A stretch of DNA of 64,000 bases from contig NZ_SLVY01000015.1 of NCBI RefSeq assembly GCF_004345605.1, forward strand, positions 117,467-181,466, written 5' to 3'. Made by a program: the position numbers and the translations under genes. Below the pieces are notes generated by a model, which was not told the origin of the DNA, made no database searches, and worked only from the letters and a program-made list of their open reading frames with translations. This DNA is from Rhodococcus sp. SMB37. Lineage in GTDB: Bacteria; Actinomycetota; Actinomycetes; Mycobacteriales; Mycobacteriaceae. This document shows, piece after piece, positions 18,097-26,046 of the stretch (its first letter is position 1; each line of letters starts with the position of its first letter).

Positions 18097-18126
18097 TTGA
18101 CGCGAATGTGTGATCTCGAACATACT
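18097..18126 (+). promoter_or_regulatory. Sigma-70-type promoter for the LVIVD/DUF305 operon
   Basis: TTGACG (18097-18102), 18-base spacer, CATACT (18121-18126). The predicted start is near 18133, about 40 bases before the GTG. Confidence 0.55.
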
Positions 18127-18173
18127 CACCGCGGGGTCCGGGCATCGATGTCCGGTGGCAGAGGGGGAATGTC

Positions 18174-19742
18174 GTGTGGGGGATTGTGTCGACTCGCTGT
18201 GGCTACGCCGCGATGGTCGTGGCGGTGGCGATTCTGGTGACGGCGGGGATCGCTGCGGCGGGTCCACCGCCGCAGGACTCGTCCGGCGTGGTCCACGAAG
18301 CCGGTGAGGTCGGGCGGCATGCGGCTGCGCGCGCCGAATGCGGGCCCGGTTCGCGGCCCGAGTCCGGGCTGCAGGGCGACGTGCCGGCAGCCGACCGCGA
18401 CAGCGGGCGCAGCGCCGAGGGCTACGAATGCAATATGACCCGGCTCGGCGGGTTCGCGGGCGACGGCGCGGGCATCGTCTCGGCGAGCCACGACCATTGC
18501 GCCTATATGGGAAGTCTGTTCCCGGGCAGTCTCGTCGGACCGGAAACGGGCGTCCAGGTTGTCGATGCTTCGGATCCAGCCCATCCGACGCCGACCGTGA
18601 CGCTGACCGAACCGGCGATGCTCGCCGGCACCTGGGAGAGTCTGAAGGTACATTCCGGCCGAAAGCTGTTGGTGGGAACCGGTGTCCCGGCGCTGTTCGG
18701 TGCGGGGCTGCTCTCGGTGTACGACATCTCCGACTGTGCCCACCCGCGATTGCTCAACCCCGGTGCGGGCACCGACCCGCGTATGCCGCTTCCGGTCACC
18801 GCGCACGAAGGCGGATTCTCGCCGGATGGCCTCACCTACTGGTCGTCCGGTACCGAAGGGGTGCTCAGCGCTGTCGACCTGACCGACCCGGCGCAACCGA
18901 CGGTCATCTGGCAAGGCTGGATGGGGATGTCCGCCCACGGGTTCGGGATCTCACCCGACGGCAACCGGCTGTACCTGTCCAACAATTTCGGCGGCCTGAC
19001 GGTTCTCGACACCAGCGCCGTGCAAGATCGTGACGTAGGCGCACAGGTGCGGCAGGTCGCCTCGATGTCGTGGACGGACGGCTGGGCTACCCAGCACAGC
19101 GTCCCCGTCACGTACGACGGGCATCCCTACCTGTTCACGGTCGACGAAGGCGGGTCGGGTGGGATCAAGCTCATCGACGTCGCGGACGAGACGAATCCGG
19201 CGATCGTGAATTCGATCAAACTCGAGATCAATCTGCCGGAGAACATCGACAGTCAGGTCGCGTCGGGAATGGGAGGATCGGCCTTCGCCTACGAATCGCA
19301 CTACTGCTCGGCGGACCGGCCGGTGGATCCCACAGCCCTGGCCTGCGGGTGGGTGTCCTCCGGGGTCCGGGTCTTCGATATCAGTGACCCGTTCGACGTG
19401 AAGGAAATCGCCTATTACAACCCGCCGGCCCAGACCTCCCGCAACCTCGAGCTGCCGAACTCGCCGCACGCAATGGCGTCTGTGATCGGCGTTCCGATTC
19501 TCAGTGCGCCGGCGGTGTTGCAGGCCGTGATCGGCGGGCAGTTCGACCTCGACGAGGCAGGATCGCCCCGCAGCGGCATGGTGGTCGCCGGCGACCTGTC
19601 GAGCGACTGGTGCTTCTCGCCGCCGGAATGGCGCGGCAACGACCTGTGGGTCAGTTGTTCGGACAACGGTTTCATGACACTGCGTCTGAGCGAGGACGTC
19701 TACACCCCACCGGCCGACCAGCGGTCGACGATCGGATCATGA
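18174..19742 (+). CDS. Secreted LVIVD-repeat (beta-propeller) protein
   Basis: 522 residues. A signal peptide is visible (MVVAVAILVTAGIAAAG). The mature protein carries repeated blades of the LVIVD type: GVQVVDASDPAHPTPT, LLSVYDISDCAHPRLL, GVLSAVDLTDPAQPTV, GGLTVLDTSAV, GGIKLIDVADETNPAIV, GVRVFDISDPFDVKEIAYY. Several cysteines and conserved His-containing loops (SASHDHC, ESHYCS) suggest disulfides or metal binding on the outside of the cell. GTG 18174 follows AGAGGGGGAATGTC. The stop overlaps the DUF305 start (ATGA), so the two products are probably made together. Function unknown. Confidence 0.85.
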   Translation: MWGIVSTRCGYAAMVVAVAILVTAGIAAAGPPPQDSSGVVHEAGEVGRHAAARAECGPGSRPESGLQGDVPAADRDSGRSAEGYECNMTRLGGFAGDGAGIVSASHDHCAYMGSLFPGSLVGPETGVQVVDASDPAHPTPTVTLTEPAMLAGTWESLKVHSGRKLLVGTGVPALFGAGLLSVYDISDCAHPRLLNPGAGTDPRMPLPVTAHEGGFSPDGLTYWSSGTEGVLSAVDLTDPAQPTVIWQGWMGMSAHGFGISPDGNRLYLSNNFGGLTVLDTSAVQDRDVGAQVRQVASMSWTDGWATQHSVPVTYDGHPYLFTVDEGGSGGIKLIDVADETNPAIVNSIKLEINLPENIDSQVASGMGGSAFAYESHYCSADRPVDPTALACGWVSSGVRVFDISDPFDVKEIAYYNPPAQTSRNLELPNSPHAMASVIGVPILSAPAVLQAVIGGQFDLDEAGSPRSGMVVAGDLSSDWCFSPPEWRGNDLWVSCSDNGFMTLRLSEDVYTPPADQRSTIGS

Positions 19743-20404
19743 GCGGAGCGGCCGGTACCACCGGGGCGCCGAACATCATGATCCGGGTGCTGGCCTTGGC
19801 GTCGCTGTCGGTGCTGCTGTTGGTGGTCGGTGCGGCGTTGCGGCCGCTGGTGGATCCGCCGACGGCGAGTCGCCCGGTGTTGACCGACGTCGAGGTCGGG
19901 TTCGTGCAGGACATGGCGGCCCATCATCAGCAGGCGCTGCAGATGACGGCGCGTCTGTCTCCGGAGCTCGATCCCGCCGTCCTCGCGTTCGCCGATCGGA
20001 TCGATGCCGCGCAGCGGATCGAACTCGGGACTCTGCTCGGTTGGCTGACCCTGGCGGGAGCGGCTCCGACCAATCCCGACCCGATGTGGTGGCACCGCCC
20101 CGCGCACGCGAACGAGCACGGAGTCGCGCTCGGCCGAGATGTCGAGGTGCCTATGCGAGGGATGGCCACAGTCGCCGAGCTCGATGCTCTCTCGACAGCG
20201 CCGGGACCCGACGCCGAGGTGCTGTTCCTGCAGTTGATGAAGCGGCATCACGACGGTGGAGTGGCGATGGCACGGGCGGCGGATCTTCTGCTCGACGACG
20301 GGCCGGTGAAGCGGTCGGCGCGCGCGATGATGCAGGAGCAGAGCAAGGAATCGGGTCTGATGACGATGATGCTCGCCGAACGTGAGGTGGTTCCTGCCGG
20401 GTGA
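19739..20404 (+). CDS. DUF305 domain protein, membrane-anchored
   Basis: 221 residues. An N-terminal hydrophobic segment (VLALASLSVLLLVVGAALRPLVD) should anchor or export the protein. The rest is a DUF305 four-helix domain with both hallmark motifs, DMAAHHQQALQMT and LMKRHHDGGVAMA, whose paired histidines and methionines suggest metal (for example copper) binding. ATG 19739 overlaps the stop of the LVIVD gene, arguing for a shared extracytoplasmic role. The metal and partner are inference. Confidence 0.88.
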   Translation: MSGAAGTTGAPNIMIRVLALASLSVLLLVVGAALRPLVDPPTASRPVLTDVEVGFVQDMAAHHQQALQMTARLSPELDPAVLAFADRIDAAQRIELGTLLGWLTLAGAAPTNPDPMWWHRPAHANEHGVALGRDVEVPMRGMATVAELDALSTAPGPDAEVLFLQLMKRHHDGGVAMARAADLLLDDGPVKRSARAMMQEQSKESGLMTMMLAEREVVPAG

Positions 20405-20406
20405 GT

Positions 20407-20436
20407 TTGCCGGGGTCATACCGGACCGCGTAGCCT
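20407..20436 (+). promoter_or_regulatory. Candidate rpsA promoter
   Basis: TTGCCG (20407-20412), 18-base spacer, TAGCCT (20431-20436). This predicts a start near 20443 and a 5' UTR of about 145 nt before the rpsA ATG, room for translational autoregulation. Confidence 0.5.
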
Positions 20437-20586
20437 AGGGCACGCGAGTGTCCCGAGTTCTGCCCCTCACCGGTCCGTCCGAGGGTCCTCGTGGTGGAAC
20501 GCGCGCGATGTGCACGTCTGCGCCGGTCCGCCTGCCCGAAAGCGTTAATCAACCGACTATCAACCCGTCCGGAGCAACTCAAACAC

Positions 20587-22053
20587 ATGGCCTCCACCAC
20601 CGTCACCTCGCCGCAGGTAGCCGTCAACGACATCGGCTCCGCCGAGGATTTCCTCGCCGCCATCGACGCCACGATCAAGTACTTCAACGATGGCGACATC
20701 GTCGAAGGCACCATCGTCAAGGTCGATCGTGATGAGGTGCTGCTCGACATCGGTTACAAGACCGAAGGCGTCATCCCGTCCCGCGAGCTCTCGATCAAGC
20801 ACGATGTCGACCCCAATGAGGTCGTGTCGGTGGGCGACGAGGTCGAGGCCCTGGTCCTCACCAAGGAGGACAAGGAAGGCCGCCTGATCCTGTCCAAGAA
20901 GCGTGCGCAGTACGAGCGCGCCTGGGGCACGATCGAGGAGCTCAAGGAGAAGGACGAGGCCGTCAAGGGCACCGTCATCGAGGTCGTCAAGGGCGGCCTG
21001 ATCCTCGACATCGGCCTGCGTGGCTTCCTGCCCGCGTCGCTCGTCGAGATGCGTCGCGTCCGCGACCTCCAGCCGTACGTCGGCAAGGAGATCGAGGCCA
21101 AGATCATCGAGCTCGACAAGAACCGCAACAACGTGGTCCTGTCGCGCCGTGCATGGCTCGAGCAGACCCAGTCCGAGGTCCGCAGCGAGTTCCTGCACCA
21201 GCTCCAGAAGGGCCAGGTCCGCAAGGGCGTCGTGTCCTCCATTGTCAACTTCGGCGCCTTCGTCGATCTCGGCGGTGTCGACGGCCTCGTACACGTCTCC
21301 GAGCTGTCCTGGAAGCACATCGACCACCCGTCCGAGGTTGTCGAGGTCGGCACCGAGGTCACCGTCGAGGTTCTCGACGTCGATCTCGACCGCGAGCGCG
21401 TGTCCCTCTCGCTCAAGGCGACGCAGGAAGATCCGTGGCGTCAGTTCGCCCGTACCCACGCGATCGGCCAGATCGTTCCGGGCAAGGTCACCAAGCTGGT
21501 GCCGTTCGGTGCGTTCGTGCGCGTCGAAGAGGGTATCGAGGGCCTCGTCCACATCTCCGAGCTGGCCGAGCGCCACGTCGAGGTCCCGGACCAGGTTGTC
21601 GCAGTCGGCGACGACGCGATGGTCAAGGTCATCGACATCGACCTCGAGCGCCGTCGTATCTCGCTGTCGCTGAAGCAGGCGAACGAGGACTACACCGCAG
21701 AGTTCGATCCGTCGAAGTACGGCATGGCCGACAGCTACGACGAGCAGGGCAACTACATCTTCCCCGAGGGCTTCGATCCCGAGACCAACGAATGGCTCGA
21801 GGGCTTCGAGAAGCAGCGTGAGGAGTGGGAGTCCCGCTACGCGGAGGCCGAGCGTCGTCACAAGATGCACACCGCTCAGATCGAGAAGATGGCTGCTGAC
21901 GAGGCTGCCGAGGCTGCTGCCGGCGTGTCCAGCAGCAACTACTCTTCGGATTCGGCTCCCGAGTCCAGCGAGGTCGAGACCACCGGTGGCGGCTCGCTCG
22001 CCAGCGATGCTCAGCTCGCTGCACTGCGCGAGAAGCTGTCGGGCAACGCCTGA
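20587..22053 (+). CDS. rpsA: 30S ribosomal protein S1
   Basis: 488 residues, the actinobacterial four-S1-domain form, which helps load mRNA on the 30S subunit. The S1 repeats lie at about 36-105, 123-188, 209-277 and 294-363 (GDIVEGTIVKVDRDEVLLDIG; VKGTVIEVVKGGLILDIG; RKGVVSSIVNFGAFVDLGG; VPGKVTKLVPFGAFVRVEEG). The tail is acidic and Ala/Ser-rich. ATG 20587 is preceded by GGAGC twelve bases upstream and begins the conserved MASTTVTSPQVAVNDIGS. The frame is open upstream, but that sequence is leader. A strong terminator follows. Confidence 0.97.
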   Translation: MASTTVTSPQVAVNDIGSAEDFLAAIDATIKYFNDGDIVEGTIVKVDRDEVLLDIGYKTEGVIPSRELSIKHDVDPNEVVSVGDEVEALVLTKEDKEGRLILSKKRAQYERAWGTIEELKEKDEAVKGTVIEVVKGGLILDIGLRGFLPASLVEMRRVRDLQPYVGKEIEAKIIELDKNRNNVVLSRRAWLEQTQSEVRSEFLHQLQKGQVRKGVVSSIVNFGAFVDLGGVDGLVHVSELSWKHIDHPSEVVEVGTEVTVEVLDVDLDRERVSLSLKATQEDPWRQFARTHAIGQIVPGKVTKLVPFGAFVRVEEGIEGLVHISELAERHVEVPDQVVAVGDDAMVKVIDIDLERRRISLSLKQANEDYTAEFDPSKYGMADSYDEQGNYIFPEGFDPETNEWLEGFEKQREEWESRYAEAERRHKMHTAQIEKMAADEAAEAAAGVSSSNYSSDSAPESSEVETTGGGSLASDAQLAALREKLSGNA

Positions 22054-22066
22054 TAGAGCGCTTATA

Positions 22067-22104
22067 CGGAAGACCCCGCACCGCGTCCGGTGCGGGGTCT
22101 TCCG
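22067..22104 (+). terminator. rpsA terminator
   Basis: A 16-bp perfect stem (22067-22082 with 22089-22104; core GACCCCGCACC/GGTGCGGGGTC) closes a six-base loop 13 bases after the rpsA stop. It is followed by only a short T-rich stretch. Confidence 0.85.
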
Positions 22105-22667
22105 CATTTCGCGGATCGTTCGGGGCATTGCCGTAGGGCTGTGGGGAGTGATCGGGTCGAACGACCGACGGCCCCTCCTGGGAGGGGCCGGGTCGTGTCG
22201 TGTTCGGAATCCGTGGTGGTACGGACGCTTTCCGGGGTGGTCAGCCCACAGCGGGCGTGGCCCATTGCGTCGGCAGTCCGGCTGCGCGCTTACGGATGGC
22301 GGCCTGGCTGTGGCGTGCATTACTCAGGAGCATCGTGAACCAACTGCGTCGGTGCTCCGAGAGTGCGGCGGCCACCTCGGGGATGAGGATGCAGTGAACA
22401 CCGTTTTCCATGCCGAGGCGATGCCGACCGGGTGATGATTGGGAGGATCGCATTCTTGCCTTCTCGAGTGGACTGGACTCCGTGGTCGGACGCTTCTGAA
22501 CGACGATATCCGACCGAGAGACTCGAATGCCGCATTTGACGCAGGTGAGAGGCGTGTTTCACTCGTGGCCAGAGACTTGCGATCGGCCTGTGACCCGCTC
22601 GTGACCGCGATGTGACTGCCGCGGCCCGAGTTTCGAGACCGGGGTCGATGATGCAAGACTGGGCGGC
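22105..22667. other. Gene-poor interval between rpsA and coaE
   Basis: About 560 bases without a convincing gene. A compact hairpin GGCCCCTC-CTGG-GAGGGGCC lies at 22170-22189. On the minus strand an open frame without a start near its head reads PLTCVKCGIRVSRSDIVVQK and continues to a stop near 22241; from ATG 22453 it would give 70 residues ending in an amphipathic helix. Its CxxC and uneven composition suggest a decayed small protein, but I cannot support a functional gene. The last 100 bases should hold the coaE promoter; no clear hexamers were seen. Confidence 0.4.
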
Positions 22668-23885
22668 GTGTTGCGAATGGGGTTGACCGGAGGCATCGGC
22701 GCGGGGAAGTCGACCGTGGCGAAAGAGCTTGTCGAACTCGGGGCGGTTCTCGTCGACGCCGACGTGATTGCGCGGGAGATCGTGGCGCCGGGATCGGAGG
22801 GGCTAGCGGAACTGGTCGGCGCGTTCGGCGACGATATCCTGCATCCCGACGGCTCACTGAATCGTCCGGTGCTCGCCGAGAAGGCATTCGTGACCGACGA
22901 AGCGCGCGGCGTGCTCAACGCGATCACTCATCCCCGGGTCGGTCGTCGCACCGCCGAACTCGTCGAGGCAGCCGCAGACGATGCGATTCTCGTGCAGGAC
23001 ATTCCGCTGCTCGTCGAAGGCTCCATGGCCCCGGCATTCCATCTCGTCGCGGTCGTGCACGCCGGCGAAGAGGAACGCCTGCGCCGGCTCGTGGAGCTGC
23101 GGGGGATGCCCGAGTCCGACGCAAAGGCCCGGATCCGTGCGCAGGCCACCGAGGAGCAGCGTCGTGAAGTCGCCGACGTGTGGCTCGACAACACCGGTGA
23201 GCCCGTTGCCGTTGTCGAGGCCGTCCGGCAGTTGTGGGAACAGCGACTGGTGCCGTTCGAGCAGAACATCCGTACTCGCACGGCGGTGCACGCCGACCCG
23301 GTTCTCGGACCGGCCCAGCCTCGATGGGATGAGCAGGCTCAGCGTCTCGTGGCGCGACTTGCGCTCGCATGCGGCGGACATGCGGTGCGCATCGATCATG
23401 TGGGATCGACGGCCGTGCCCGGACTCGACGCGGTGGACATGCTCGATCTCCAGGTCACCGTCTCCGATCTTGCGGCCGCCGATGCGCTCCTCGAGCCGCT
23501 CGCAGCGGCTGGGTTCCCCCGGATCGAGCAGGTCGACCACGACATCCCGAAGCCGTCCTATGGAGTGGGCGGCGAGACCGACCCTGCGGTGTGGTCGATG
23601 AGGCTGCACGGCAGTGCCGACCCCGGTCGCCCCGCGCGGGTGGCGCTGCGGGTCGATGGGTGGCCCGGACAACAATTCTCTCTGCTCCTGCGCGATTGGC
23701 TGCGGGCCGACGCGGACGCGGTTGAGGAATTCGCGGTGGTCAAGCGCGCCGCTGCTCGGTCGGCGTCCGATGAGACCGATCCGCTGCGTGCTGCGTCGGT
23801 GTACCGAGAGGCCAAGGCGCCCTGGTTCGACCGGGCCTACCATCGAGCGTGGGACTGGGCGGAAGCGACCGGCCGGTCGATCTAG
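22668..23885 (+). CDS. coaE: Dephospho-CoA kinase fused to a GrpB/UPF0157 domain
   Basis: 405 residues. The N-terminal 200 residues are dephospho-CoA kinase, the last step of coenzyme A synthesis, with P-loop GGIGAGKST (8-16), VDADVIARE and the lid region around residues 140-165 (RGMPESDAKARIRAQATEEQ). Residues about 215-400 form a GrpB (UPF0157) nucleotidyltransferase-like domain (VRIDHVGSTAVPGLDAVDMLDLQV; YREAKAPWFDRA). This fusion is known in mycobacterial CoaE (Rv1631). The GTG start leads directly into LRMGLTGG. The second domain's role is not established. Confidence 0.95.
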   Translation: MLRMGLTGGIGAGKSTVAKELVELGAVLVDADVIAREIVAPGSEGLAELVGAFGDDILHPDGSLNRPVLAEKAFVTDEARGVLNAITHPRVGRRTAELVEAAADDAILVQDIPLLVEGSMAPAFHLVAVVHAGEEERLRRLVELRGMPESDAKARIRAQATEEQRREVADVWLDNTGEPVAVVEAVRQLWEQRLVPFEQNIRTRTAVHADPVLGPAQPRWDEQAQRLVARLALACGGHAVRIDHVGSTAVPGLDAVDMLDLQVTVSDLAAADALLEPLAAAGFPRIEQVDHDIPKPSYGVGGETDPAVWSMRLHGSADPGRPARVALRVDGWPGQQFSLLLRDWLRADADAVEEFAVVKRAAARSASDETDPLRAASVYREAKAPWFDRAYHRAWDWAEATGRSI

Positions 23886-23975
23886 GCTCTCCTGCCCTGC
23901 GGCCAGGCGGGTTGTTGCTCCTGGTGAGCTCTGTCGCGAGACCGTGGGAATACCTCGGCGCGGCAGTCCGTTAAT

Positions 23976-23992
23976 ATAGTTGACTATTCAAC
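23976..23992 (+). promoter_or_regulatory. MarR-type operator overlapping a -10 region
   Basis: Two overlapping palindromes, ATAGT-TG-ACTAT (23976-23987) and GTTGA-CTAT-TCAAC (23979-23992), lie about 20 bases before the flavin monooxygenase start, in an AT-rich patch with TATAGT. TTGA/TCAA half-sites are typical of MarR family repressors. Confidence 0.6.
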
Positions 23993-24012
23993 AACATGAC
24001 GGAGGTTCGGAC

Positions 24013-25152
24013 GTGCAATTCGGCATTTTCACCATCGGAGATGTGACCCGCGATCCCACGACGGGGCGCATTCCCACGGAACACGACCGCATCGTCGCCA
24101 TGACGAAGATCGCCCTCGCGGCAGAAGAGGTCGGGCTCGACGTCTTCGCCACCGGAGAGCACCACAATCCGCCGTTCGTGCCGTCATCGCCGACGACGAT
24201 GCTCGGCTGGATCGCCGCCAAGACCGAGAACCTCATCCTCTCGACAGCGACGACACTGATCACGACCAACGATCCGGTCAAGATCGCCGAAGACTTCGCG
24301 ATGCTGCAGCACCTCTCCGGCGGCCGCGTCGATCTGATGATGGGCCGTGGCAATACCGGACCGGTCTACCCATGGTTCGGCAAGGACATCCGTCAGGGCA
24401 TCCCGCTGGCAATCGAGAACTACCACCTGCTGCGCCGCCTGTGGCGTGAGAAGGTCGTGGACTGGGAAGGGAAGTTCCGCACCCCGCTGCACGGATACAC
24501 CTCCACTCCGATGCCCTTGGACGAGACCCCGCCGTTCGTCTGGCACGGGTCGATCCGTTCTCCCGAGATCGCCGAACAGGCCGCCTTCTACGGTGACGGG
24601 TTCTTCCACAACAACATCTTCTGGAACAGGGAACACATCCAGCAGATGATCACGCTCTACCGCAACCGGTTCGAGGAGTACGGGCACGGCGCCGCGGATC
24701 AGGCCATTGTCGGGCTCGGCGGGCAGGTCTTCATGGCCGACACGGAAGCCGAGGCCAAACGCCGGTTCCGGCCATACTTCGACAACGCACCTGTGTACGG
24801 GCACGGACCGTCGCTCGAGGAGTTCGGGGCGATGACCCCCTTGACGGTAGGCACTCCCGAGCAGGTCATCGAGCGCACCCTCGGCTTCGCGGACTACGCC
24901 GGGGACTATCAGCGCCAGCTCTTCCTCGTGGACCATGCAGGTCTGCCGCTCGATGTCGTTCTCGAACAGATCGAGATACTCGGTCGTGAGGTCGTGCCCG
25001 TGCTTCGCGCCGAGTTCGAGCGTCGTCGTCCCGCGCACGTACCGTCGGATCCGCCGACCCACACCTCGCTGGTGGCGGAGGGACCGGACTCGCCGCATCG
25101 ACTCGTCGTGCCGGCCACGATCGACACAGAGGCCGTGGGAGCATCGAGATGA
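24013..25152 (+). CDS. LLM class flavin-dependent oxidoreductase (CE1758-like)
   Basis: 379 residues of the luciferase-like monooxygenase fold (QFGIFTIGDVTRDP at the N-terminus; GLDVFATGEHHNPPFV; RVDLMMGRGNTGPVYPWFG). It resembles the Corynebacterium CE1758 subfamily, whose members are encoded with a CE1759-type FMN reductase, exactly as here. GTG 24013 has GACGGAGG seven bases upstream; an upstream ATG at 23995 is out of frame. The substrate is unknown. The MarR-like palindrome just upstream suggests induction by a ligand, though no MarR gene is adjacent. Confidence 0.88.
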   Translation: MQFGIFTIGDVTRDPTTGRIPTEHDRIVAMTKIALAAEEVGLDVFATGEHHNPPFVPSSPTTMLGWIAAKTENLILSTATTLITTNDPVKIAEDFAMLQHLSGGRVDLMMGRGNTGPVYPWFGKDIRQGIPLAIENYHLLRRLWREKVVDWEGKFRTPLHGYTSTPMPLDETPPFVWHGSIRSPEIAEQAAFYGDGFFHNNIFWNREHIQQMITLYRNRFEEYGHGAADQAIVGLGGQVFMADTEAEAKRRFRPYFDNAPVYGHGPSLEEFGAMTPLTVGTPEQVIERTLGFADYAGDYQRQLFLVDHAGLPLDVVLEQIEILGREVVPVLRAEFERRRPAHVPSDPPTHTSLVAEGPDSPHRLVVPATIDTEAVGASR

Positions 25153-25829
25153 ACCGCCGCCTGATCGTCGTCACCGGAGGACTGTCGCAACCGTCGTCCA
25201 CGCGACTGCTGTCCGATCGGATCGCCGATGCGGTGATCGCTGCGATCGGAGCGCGCTGTGAGGCAGTCGACGTCGAGGTCGTGGAACTACGCGAACTCGC
25301 CGGTGATCTCGCGACCATCATGACCACGCAGATTCCGACGCCCGCACTGGCGGAGGTCCGCGAGCGAGTGTCGCGGGCGGACGGGTTGATCGCAGTGACA
25401 CCCGTGTTCACGGCGAGTTACAGCGGGCTGTTCAAGATGTTCTTCGACGCCCTCGACACCGATGCCCTGCGCGGCATGCCGACGATCATCGCTGCCACCG
25501 CGGGGTCAGCACGCCACTCACTCGTACTCGACCACGCGATGCGCCCGTTGTTCGCGTTCCTGAGCGCGGTCGTTGTGCCCACGGGAATCTTCGCTGCCAC
25601 CGAAGACTTCGGGGGTGTGGAGAGCACAGGCGAGGAAGGGCTGTCCGGACGTATCCGCCGCGCAGCCGACGAGCTCGCGGCGCTCATGGTGGCCGAGACG
25701 GTAGGTGTGGACGGATTCGTCCCCACGAGTACGACCCGGCCACGGAGATCCGGCAACACCGTGCCCGGTGTGTCGTCGGGAACCGGTGGCTCCGCGTTCG
25801 AGGTGCTGCTGCAGCCCCATCTGAAGTGA
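25149..25829 (+). CDS. NADPH-dependent FMN reductase, CE1759-like partner
   Basis: 226 residues of flavodoxin-like fold. LIVVTGGLSQPSSTRLL at the N-terminus is the phosphate-binding loop and DGLIAVTPVFTASYSGLFKMFFDAL is the FMN_red core. It should supply reduced FMN to the flavin monooxygenase, whose stop codon it overlaps (ATGA). The C-terminal 40 residues are Thr/Ser/Gly-rich and probably flexible. A strong bidirectional hairpin ends the operon. Confidence 0.9.
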   Translation: MNRRLIVVTGGLSQPSSTRLLSDRIADAVIAAIGARCEAVDVEVVELRELAGDLATIMTTQIPTPALAEVRERVSRADGLIAVTPVFTASYSGLFKMFFDALDTDALRGMPTIIAATAGSARHSLVLDHAMRPLFAFLSAVVVPTGIFAATEDFGGVESTGEEGLSGRIRRAADELAALMVAETVGVDGFVPTSTTRPRRSGNTVPGVSSGTGGSAFEVLLQPHLK

Positions 25830-25851
25830 CCGCATGGAGTGCTCGGTGCAG

Positions 25852-25894
25852 ATCGGCCCGTAGGACGACGAATATGTCGCTCCTGCGGGCCGAT
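25852..25894. terminator. Bidirectional terminator
   Basis: A 14-bp stem (one G-U) ATCGGCCCGTAGGA (25852-25865) with TCCTGCGGGCCGAT (25881-25894) and a 15-base loop, between converging operons. Confidence 0.8.
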
Positions 25895-25914
25895 TCGTAT
25901 GCCGCGAGTGCGGG

Positions 25915-26046
25915 TCAGATGAGATCTTCGCCATTTCGGCGGGCTTCGAGCCACTCCTTGATGAAGCCGCGGCCGAGGACGAACAACACGAGCGCCACCA
26001 GCGCAGGCCAGATCAGAACGTAGAGGGTCAGGGCAAGGGTGTTCAT
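25915..26046 (-). CDS. Small membrane accessory protein of the symporter (43 aa)
   Basis: 43 residues: a single membrane helix (LYVLIWPALVALVLFVLGRG) followed by a charged amphipathic tail (FIKEWLEARRNGEDLI). Its ATG overlaps the stop of the sodium/solute symporter (ATGA), so it is coupled to that gene. One-helix partners of similar size are known beside secondary transporters in actinobacteria (for example the MetS type small subunit). Too short for routine gene calling; the tight coupling and clear topology support it. Confidence 0.8.
   Translation of the reverse strand: MNTLALTLYVLIWPALVALVLFVLGRGFIKEWLEARRNGEDLI

Noticed and set aside
20587..21700. Internal repeats in rpsA as a possible tandem repeat element
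   Set aside because: They are the four S1 domains of the protein, not a DNA repeat element.
20560..22320. 586-codon minus-strand frame over rpsA
   Set aside because: Shadow with repetitive Asp/Leu/Val content mirroring S1 codon usage; no start context.
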